Shown: positions 59,201 through 64,000 of the stretch, in pieces
Numbering within the stretch: the stretch's first letter is position 1
Layout: every line of letters starts with the position of its first letter
Source: Planctomycetota bacterium
GTDB lineage: Bacteria; Planctomycetota; SZUA-567
Direction of reading: 5' to 3'
Assembly (NCBI GenBank): GCA_020060765.1
Contig: JAGUZQ010000056.1
Location: forward strand, 18,719-82,718
Length of the DNA stretch: 64,000 nt
Notes under the pieces: generated by a model
What the model saw: only the letters and a program-made list of their open reading frames with translations
What the model was told of the DNA's origin: nothing
Database searches by the model: none
Made by a program: the position numbers and the translations under genes

Positions 59201-60126
59201 CCGAGCAGGGCGACTTCTGGTTGCACTTCGGCAATCCCGCCCGTAATTTCAGACCCGGCGATATCGGTTACGGGTTGATCGGCGCGCCCTGCCTGGAAAA
59301 ATCCCGCGACGGCGTCAAGCTGCTCTATGTCAGGAAAAGCGAGCAGGAAACCTTGCAGAACATGGATCTGCTGATTTCGCTGCTGCCTGACGGAGACGCG
59401 AAGGTTACGGGCAAGCTGCTCTATCACGGCAGTTGGGCGGGAGTGATGCGCACCAGTTCCGAAAAGCCGCAGCAAGGCGCGCAGATGATGGAGCGACTTG
59501 CCAGCAGAATCGTTCCCCGGTTGACCGTGGATGAAACAAAATATCCCGAACCGGATTTTGCCAAAAAGACCGCGCTACCTGAGCGGGAGCCGTTTGTCTT
59601 TAATTTCTCTGGCAAGGTGAAGAGTTTCTGCCGCAACGAGGGCGACGGGCTGACGTTCAACCCGTTCCTCTATCCGTGCGGAGCCAACCAGTTTGTCGCG
59701 CCGCTGCCGCGGGAAAACGATTTTGAGATCGGTCGGGATTGCATCGCCTCGCAGGAACTGGTTTACGAAATCCCGGAAGGCTGGGCGTTCAAGGATGTGC
59801 CGCCTGACTGTTACTGGCGCGGCGAATTTGCGCTTTACTGCGTGGATTTCAATATCAGGGGGAGAAAACTTTTCGCTTCGCGTTTCCTCATCATCCCCTC
59901 GCAGAAGCTGAAGCCTGACGAATATCTGGCCTTGCATGGGCTGCTGGCGGAAATCGAGAAAACGGAGAGGGCAGGGGTGTCACTGGTCGCCTTGGGAGAG
60001 GAAAAGGCGCTGCTGCATGAAGCCGCCGACTTCGGCGTTTCCAAAATCATGGACATGAGTCCCTTCCAGGCGCGCTACTGGCCCAAGCAACTTGCGGAGG
60101 CGACGGATAAACAGGGTCAGGAATGA
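56209..60126 (+). CDS. Large exported TPR / DUF3857 protein with inactive transglutaminase-like core
   Basis: 1,305 residues with a signal peptide ending near ALAGED. The middle, about 430-700, has tetratricopeptide-like repeats (ARAVRADDYRTLLATAGHYHDGKQTRQALELYKKA region). About 750-950 matches DUF3857 (NVKPGSVLEYAYRETEDGG). The transglutaminase-like core that should read GDCKDKA reads SGDPGAKARLARAM, so the Cys nucleophile is Pro, and the usual His and Asp positions (near QQLLRVSC and WLHFGNPA) are also lost. Probably structural or binding, periplasmic or outer-membrane linked. Overlaps the heptosyltransferase gene by 4 bp. Confidence 0.8.
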   Translation: MRKILAVFLFGVLASGAALAGEDSGWQLLMENKFPEAKTQLAREVESAPHAIGKLAALEGLCYCTYLLGEDQEFSELRVRMAKLAAELDGVASRFFFNNMAKAADQWLADEDYLKLLREFDSDRYNPGVRRIARDVLHAKYLSRREYEQAEAIEKTDGYIRRYAAVIGFFSAPAGEQVDLPTALETDPGATELTNAFGEKVRHIRNVDATRNGSLEMGDYLPQGGRNGIIYALALVKSGAAREAMLQVSGPESLRIWLRGQPVYRGDAYRGDYRRSPRNIVVRLQEGLNPLVIKTANGVSFSLRLVESDMKNETGILTGLSWEDFDGAEFSKYPCRQIKGVLFSREQQFSLREAVDRLSAPEPAKSFWQMRANHDLVQPQEEREVLDRLLEKYPQSLLALVRAETSRRTESELRIDDKDRLNKEAMDFLARARAVRADDYRTLLATAGHYHDGKQTRQALELYKKAVETLPEGADGRVFLAQMYAEKQWNALAEAEYKKYVELMPEREHLLAEFYKKTGRASEASALFEKLWKQKRLSVRARLDILKEEKRWDEAESLLEEWIAAFPSDKRWRWSVRLWLAREKGDVGLEEKYLLEKADFDSEDEKLAVDLGEFYLRRNDQEKAVQWFHEASRRSLATDDIDLDLQRRLRKLTGQEWDLPQYDLKLDEAETGKISKADHPSANYAVALRLVVRRIYENRASESLVHNALKVFDENGIGQLGEMSVPQESDNLLFCRTVQPDGTVYVPTSVENLDLGKATSMYNVKPGSVLEYAYRETEDGGRDETFSDTFEAEEIDVPIIRGRYVLIVPKKLVPRMSLKVYPDSLVPEVSDQGDDRIFTWDVKNVKGRKQESNTPSYDKILANVSVTIRGEEYGSQRYYFGESEDDRIYTDSAIDKKALELVAGTESIGEKVNRIYAWIATEIKDTGGGRTARDVFALRSGDPGAKARLARAMLAAAGCETSFVTPNSRLFMPGTSRRDRVRIIDDFYGQQLLRVSCPEQGDFWLHFGNPARNFRPGDIGYGLIGAPCLEKSRDGVKLLYVRKSEQETLQNMDLLISLLPDGDAKVTGKLLYHGSWAGVMRTSSEKPQQGAQMMERLASRIVPRLTVDETKYPEPDFAKKTALPEREPFVFNFSGKVKSFCRNEGDGLTFNPFLYPCGANQFVAPLPRENDFEIGRDCIASQELVYEIPEGWAFKDVPPDCYWRGEFALYCVDFNIRGRKLFASRFLIIPSQKLKPDEYLALHGLLAEIEKTERAGVSLVALGEEKALLHEAADFGVSKIMDMSPFQARYWPKQLAEATDKQGQE

Positions 60127-61169
60127 ACAATATCCTGGTGCGGGTTCCCAACTGGCTGGGCGATTGCGTGATGGCGCTGCCGTGCCTGTCCCTGCTGCGT
60201 AAAAGTTTTCCGCACGCCAAAATAATAGTGGCCTGCCGCCAGCATCTTTCCTCCTGTTTCGACGCCGACCTGTCGGTTGACGAAACTATCATCTGTCCTG
60301 TTGGCGGCGCGTCTGGGATAATTGCATTGTGGCGCAACGCGTCGGCCTTGCGTGTGCGGGGGTTTGACGCGGGGCTGCTGTTTACTAACAGCTTTTCTAC
60401 CGCATTCTGGCTGTGGCGCGCCGGCGCGCGCGAACGGCACGGCTTTGATCGTGACGGGCGAGGTTTTTTTCTCACTCATCCAATTCCCTTGAGCGATGAA
60501 ATGAAAGCCGCGCATATGATCGACTATTACAACCGGGTCGCGCAATCGATGGGGGCGGATATCGGCGAGGCAAAGACACCGCCGCCGGTATTGCGCATTC
60601 CCGACAGTGGTCGCGAGGAAGCGGCTGCACTTCGCGCGCGACTGGGACTGAAGGAAAAGCAATATGCCGTCTTTGCTCCCGTCAGCGCCTACGGCGAAGT
60701 CAAGGATTGGCCCGCCGCCTGTTACGCGAACCTGGCGGAGGTAATCCATCGCGAATCGGGTATGCCGGTGTTGCTGACTGCGACGAAGGAGCAGCGGGGC
60801 ATGTGCGAACGCATTGTCGCAAATTCCGCCGGTTGCGCGGTGAATGTGGCGGGCGACACAGGACTGTCCGGATTCATGGGACTGACGGAAGGCGCGGCGG
60901 TTTTTGTCGGCGGCGATTCGGGCGGGGCGCACGTGGCGGCGGCGCTGGATGTGCCGACGGTGGCGATTTACGGCGTGACTGAACCCGGACGCACAAGACA
61001 GGTCGGGCGCATAGTGAAAATCGTCGGCGCGGGCGGAGTACAGACGCCTGATCTGAAATCCGCCTCCGTGCGGGAACAGGCGAAACAGGCGCTGGCAAAT
61101 ATTACAGTAGATACAGTGTGGGACGAGGTGCAGGCCTTGCTCGCGCGCGGGAGCGGGAAAAATGAGTAG
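60123..61169 (+). CDS. LPS heptosyltransferase, WaaF-like (GT9)
   Basis: 348 residues. Starts ILVRVPNWLGDCVMALPCL, the hallmark of ADP-heptose:LPS heptosyltransferase II; then FAPVSAYGEVKDWPAACYANL and GGDSGGAHVAAALDVPTVAIYGVTEPGRT. Acts in inner-core lipopolysaccharide assembly, implying an LPS-bearing outer membrane. Overlaps its neighbours at both ends (4 and 8 bp). Confidence 0.9.
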   Translation: MNNILVRVPNWLGDCVMALPCLSLLRKSFPHAKIIVACRQHLSSCFDADLSVDETIICPVGGASGIIALWRNASALRVRGFDAGLLFTNSFSTAFWLWRAGARERHGFDRDGRGFFLTHPIPLSDEMKAAHMIDYYNRVAQSMGADIGEAKTPPPVLRIPDSGREEAAALRARLGLKEKQYAVFAPVSAYGEVKDWPAACYANLAEVIHRESGMPVLLTATKEQRGMCERIVANSAGCAVNVAGDTGLSGFMGLTEGAAVFVGGDSGGAHVAAALDVPTVAIYGVTEPGRTRQVGRIVKIVGAGGVQTPDLKSASVREQAKQALANITVDTVWDEVQALLARGSGKNE

Positions 61170-62265
61170 CGGATTGGTGGCGCACGTGTCGACGGCGAAA
61201 ACGTGGAGGGGAGGAGAGCAGCAAGCGTTGTATCTCGCGACGGGAATGCACTCGCGCGGCTGGCCGACCCTGGTAGTTGCGCAACCGGGCAGCCCCTTGG
61301 CGGAACGAGCGCGGAGCGCGGGTTTGCGGGTGGAGGAAATAGAAATCGGTTCCGAGTTTGGTCCTGGCGGAATCTGGGAAGTCTCGCGTTTGCTGAAAAA
61401 GGAAAAGGCTTCTCTGGTTCACGCCCACGACGGACATGCCGTGACTGTGGCGGCTTTTGGCGCGCGGTTGGCAGGCGGGGGCGTCAGGAAAGTATGTACG
61501 CGGCGCGTCGATTTCTCCTTGCGCGGGCGTTGGAAATACACCTGGGGCATGGATCGCGTGATCTGCATCAGCCAAGCGATCCGCGATATCTGCGTCAAGG
61601 CGGGAGTGAAACCGGAATTCGCGCCGGTGGTGATGTCCGGCATCGACTTGGAGAGAATACGCGGCGCCAAGGAAAACCGGGAAAAGCTGGCCGAGGAGTT
61701 TTCCTCCGGCAGCAAGCATAAGCCGCTATTCCTGCTCAACGTCGCTTCTCTCACCGATCACAAAGGGCAAAAATATCTGATCGAGGCGATGAACGAAGTA
61801 GTGATAGAATTTCCCCAGGCCGTGCTGATCATCGTCGGTGAAGGCGAACTGGAGGACGAACTGAAACGGCAGGTAAACCTGTTGGCGCTGGATCGGAACG
61901 TGTTTTTCGCCGGGTTCCGTGATGACGTGCCGCAGATGCTGCAGGCCTGCGACCTGTTCGTGATGAGCAGCCATCTGGAAGGACTGTGCACCTCGGCGAT
62001 GGACGCGATGGCGGCGGGGAAAGCGGTGGTGGCCAGCGACGCGGGGGGACTGCCGGAAGTGGTGGGCGAGGGGGGAGGCGTGCTGGTGCCGCCACGCGAT
62101 GCAAAAGCATTGTCGCTGGCGTTGCTTGATATTTTGCGGGATAGAAAAAAGCGCGAGCGGTGCGGGCGTGCGGCTTACGAGCGGGCGACGAAATTATTCG
62201 GCGTGGACAAAATGGTCGAGGGCAACCTGGCGATCTATCGTGAAGTGGGCGTGCCGGGAGCGTGA
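61162..62265 (+). CDS. Glycosyltransferase family 4
   Basis: 367 residues. The N-terminal domain has STAKTWRGGEQQALYLATGM; the C-terminal domain has VASLTDHKGQKYLIEAM, LIIVGEGELEDEL and the donor-site SSHLEGLCTSAMDAMAAGKAVVASDAGGLPEVV. Probably adds a sugar to LPS or a surface polysaccharide together with the upstream heptosyltransferase. The sugar is not predictable. Confidence 0.9.
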   Translation: MSSGLVAHVSTAKTWRGGEQQALYLATGMHSRGWPTLVVAQPGSPLAERARSAGLRVEEIEIGSEFGPGGIWEVSRLLKKEKASLVHAHDGHAVTVAAFGARLAGGGVRKVCTRRVDFSLRGRWKYTWGMDRVICISQAIRDICVKAGVKPEFAPVVMSGIDLERIRGAKENREKLAEEFSSGSKHKPLFLLNVASLTDHKGQKYLIEAMNEVVIEFPQAVLIIVGEGELEDELKRQVNLLALDRNVFFAGFRDDVPQMLQACDLFVMSSHLEGLCTSAMDAMAAGKAVVASDAGGLPEVVGEGGGVLVPPRDAKALSLALLDILRDRKKRERCGRAAYERATKLFGVDKMVEGNLAIYREVGVPGA

Positions 62266-62268
62266 CAT

Positions 62269-62673
62269 ATGCCTGCTGAAAAGAAAAAAGAAATTCTGTC
62301 CGAGGACGACCTGCTGCTGCGGCGCGTGCGGGAATGGGAAAAAATCCAGCAGGAGAAAAATCGCTATCGCGAAGCGGGAACACTGGGCAGATACGTAGAT
62401 CGATTTGTCAAAAAAACCGGCTTGCGCAAAAAAAGCCTGTTACCGGAATTGATAGGGGCGTGGGAAAAAACCGTACCGCCGGAAATCTGCCGCCAGACCA
62501 CTCCGGTGAAACTCCAAAAAGGCGTGGCCACGATCGCTGTGTCGTCAAGCGCGCTGAAAACCGAACTTGAATCGTTTTACGCCGAAGCTTTGCTCGCCGA
62601 TTTGCGCGAACAGCTTCCCGACAAGATTCTGCTGCGTAAAATCACGTTTATATTTTCCGCGGAGGCGAGGTAA
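62269..62673 (+). CDS. DUF721 / DciA-like protein
   Basis: 134 residues. The C-terminal core LLPELIGAWEKTVPPEICRQTTPVKLQKGVATI and SSALKTELESFYAEALLADLREQLP match DUF721, named DciA, the loader of replicative helicase in bacteria that lack DnaC/DnaI. Its place just before gyrB is the common DciA neighbourhood. Begins 4 bp after the glycosyltransferase stop. A basic, helical N-terminus precedes. Confidence 0.82.
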   Translation: MPAEKKKEILSEDDLLLRRVREWEKIQQEKNRYREAGTLGRYVDRFVKKTGLRKKSLLPELIGAWEKTVPPEICRQTTPVKLQKGVATIAVSSSALKTELESFYAEALLADLREQLPDKILLRKITFIFSAEAR

Positions 62674-62735
62674 ATTTTACCGGAAAATTATCCGATAATC
62701 GTTGAAATACTCTCCCCTTTTCCGGCGCTTTTCGG

Positions 62736-62741
62736 TATAAT
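62736..62741 (+). promoter_or_regulatory. Probable -10 of the gyrB promoter
   Basis: Perfect TATAAT about 105 nt before the gyrB ATG; no convincing -35 at 17 nt. Confidence 0.45.
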
Positions 62742-62845
62742 ATGACCATATTGAAAGTCGCGTTTTATCCTGCGGCAGGGAGAGCAAATTTCCTGTCCCG
62801 AACGCGGTTTGCGGGTTGGTATTTTTGCGTTTAAGCGAGAGAAAT

Positions 62846-64000
62846 ATGACAGAGAAAAAGTACGATTCCAGTTCGATCAAAGCCTTGGAGGGACTTGAGG
62901 CCGTGCGGCTGCGCCCAGCCATGTATATCGGCGACACCACTGCCCGGGGTCTGCATCACCTCGTCTGGGAAGTGGTTGACAACTCCATCGATGAGGCGAT
63001 GGCCGGGCACGCCACCGGCATCGAAGTGCAAGTTAACGAGGAAGGCTCGGTATCCGTGTATGACGACGGGCGCGGCATTCCCGTAGACTGGCACGCGGAA
63101 AAGAAAATGTCGGCGCTGACCGTCGTGATGACGGTTTTGCACGCCGGCGGCAAATTCGACCACGACAGCTATAAGGTCTCCGGCGGCCTCCACGGCGTGG
63201 GCGTAAGCTGCGTAAACGCGCTTTCGGAATGGCTGGAAGCCGAGGTGCACCGCGACGGCAAGGTTTACTTCCAGCGTTTCGAGCGCGGCGTGCCCGTCAC
63301 CCAGGTGGAAGAGCGCGGCATTACCAAGAAACGCGGCACCCGCGTCACCTTCAAACCCGACGGCAAGATTTTCGAGACCGTCGAGTACCGCTATGAAACC
63401 ATAGCAAACCGGATGCGCGAGCTTGCGTTCCTGAATAAAGGTCTACGCATTCACGTCAAGGATCTGCGAGTCGACAACGAGGAGTTCGACCAGGAATTCT
63501 GTTACAAGGGCGGCATAAAGAGTTATGTCGAGCACCTGAACGAAAACCGCAACACCATTCACGAAGTGATTTATTTCAGCACCCGCGACGAGGCGACCAA
63601 TTTTGAGCTCGAAGTCGGGATGCAGTACAACGACGGCTATAATGAGACGGTATTTTCCTTTGTCAACAACATCAACACCCACGAGGGCGGCACCCACCTT
63701 TCCGGTTACAAGTCCGCGCTTACCCGCACCCTCAACAACTGGGCGCGCAAGAACAACGTGCTGAAGGAGAAGGACGCGGCCATCCAGGGCGACGACACGC
63801 GCGAGGGACTGGCCGCCGTCATCAGCGTGCGCGTGAGTGATCCCCAGTTTGAGGGACAGACCAAGACCAAACTCGGTAACCGCGATGTGCAGGGCACGGT
63901 CGAGGCGGCGGTGAACGAGCACCTGGGCATCTATCTGGAAGAGCATCCCGGCATCGCCAAGAAAATCACCCAGCGCGCCATCGATGCCGCCGCCGCCCGC
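62846..64000 (+). CDS. gyrB: DNA gyrase subunit B, 3' end outside the window
   Basis: At least 385 residues, truncated by the window edge. GHKL ATPase: LEAVRLRPAMYIGD, WEVVDNSIDEAMAG, VSVYDDGRGIPVD, VLHAGGKFDHDSYKVSGGLHGVG, and the transducer loop FEGQTKTKLGN. Together with GyrA it introduces negative supercoils. ATG at 62846 is preceded by GCGAGAGAAAT. The leader of about 105 nt has no recognised riboswitch. Confidence 0.97.
   Translation, partial: MTEKKYDSSSIKALEGLEAVRLRPAMYIGDTTARGLHHLVWEVVDNSIDEAMAGHATGIEVQVNEEGSVSVYDDGRGIPVDWHAEKKMSALTVVMTVLHAGGKFDHDSYKVSGGLHGVGVSCVNALSEWLEAEVHRDGKVYFQRFERGVPVTQVEERGITKKRGTRVTFKPDGKIFETVEYRYETIANRMRELAFLNKGLRIHVKDLRVDNEEFDQEFCYKGGIKSYVEHLNENRNTIHEVIYFSTRDEATNFELEVGMQYNDGYNETVFSFVNNINTHEGGTHLSGYKSALTRTLNNWARKNNVLKEKDAAIQGDDTREGLAAVISVRVSDPQFEGQTKTKLGNRDVQGTVEAAVNEHLGIYLEEHPGIAKKITQRAIDAAAAR

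Noticed and set aside
62674..62845. Riboswitch or attenuator in the gyrB leader
   Set aside because: Only a -10 box was convincing; I could not see a conserved aptamer or terminator-antiterminator pair.

Overview
The window is GC-rich, gene-dense bacterial chromosome. It most likely comes from the PVC superphylum, and within it from Lentisphaerota (Victivallis/Lentisphaera-like). That placement is inferred from the combination of genes: an LL-diaminopimelate aminotransferase lysine route, a DUF1559-style pseudopilin beside a GntR/LacI hybrid regulator and a 1,872-residue secreted glycosidase-like protein, URO-D-like and Gfo/Idh/MocA proteins, and a type III secretion translocator with its chaperone. 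A heptosyltransferase and a lipoprotein diacylglyceryl transferase imply a Gram-negative envelope. No rRNA is present. There is one tRNA, tRNA-Leu(CAG).

Layout. 0-11 kb: housekeeping metabolism (thyX, an oxidoreductase, archaeal-type IMP cyclohydrolase purO, malQ, leuD/leuC split by a DUF559 gene embedded in palindromic repeats, folD-metF, gpmI). 10.5-12.6 kb: a URO-D-like protein divergent from an AraC regulator. 12.8-14.6 kb: a SycD-like chaperone overlapping a YopB/SseC-like translocator, with no secretion apparatus genes nearby. 14.8-21 kb: a lipoyl/E3-binding-domain protein without an acyltransferase domain, a TgpA-like transglutaminase, and the cysS-ntrC-HAD operon. 21-30 kb: an M23-like protein, then the regulator, pseudopilin and giant glycosidase group. 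30-31 kb: an ECF sigma factor and a repeat-filled gap.

31-45 kb: a minus-strand carbohydrate cluster of 11 genes (class II aldolase, Fe-S protein, FAD oxidase, Gfo/Idh dehydrogenase, amidohydrolase, NagB-like, GH4 glycosidase, FGGY kinase, IolB, FucI-like isomerase, PfkB kinase). It faces a DeoR regulator across a 251-bp region with two near-consensus promoters. It looks like a complete sugar or sugar-acid route: glycosidase, isomerase, kinase, aldolase, with side oxidation. 45-49 kb: a lipoprotein, a ureohydrolase homologue with altered metal ligands, tRNA-Leu, and a lone receiver domain. 48-55 kb: aspartate-family, folate and pantothenate genes (thrC, dapB, dapL, folK, panC, panD), interrupted by an AT-richer segment encoding a proteasome/HslV-like hydrolase. 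55-64 kb: lgt, a large TPR/DUF3857 protein, two glycosyltransferases, dciA-like and the start of gyrB.

The most distinctive non-genic content is two families of short repeats. The first is a family of about 80-150 bp inverted-repeat elements (12 copies). The variable loop of one arm usually matches the complement of the loop in the other arm, and the elements sit at 6 of 10 junctions of the carbohydrate cluster. The second is a family of C/G-rich palindromes that repeatedly form tail-to-tail inverted pairs resembling REPINs. One of these palindromes supplies the apparent ribosome-binding site and GTG start of the DUF559 nuclease-like gene. The leading candidates for something undescribed are the DUF559/palindrome unit, the orphan HslV-like protein and the orphan translocator pair. 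All calls were made by reading the sequence and recalling protein families; no database search was run.
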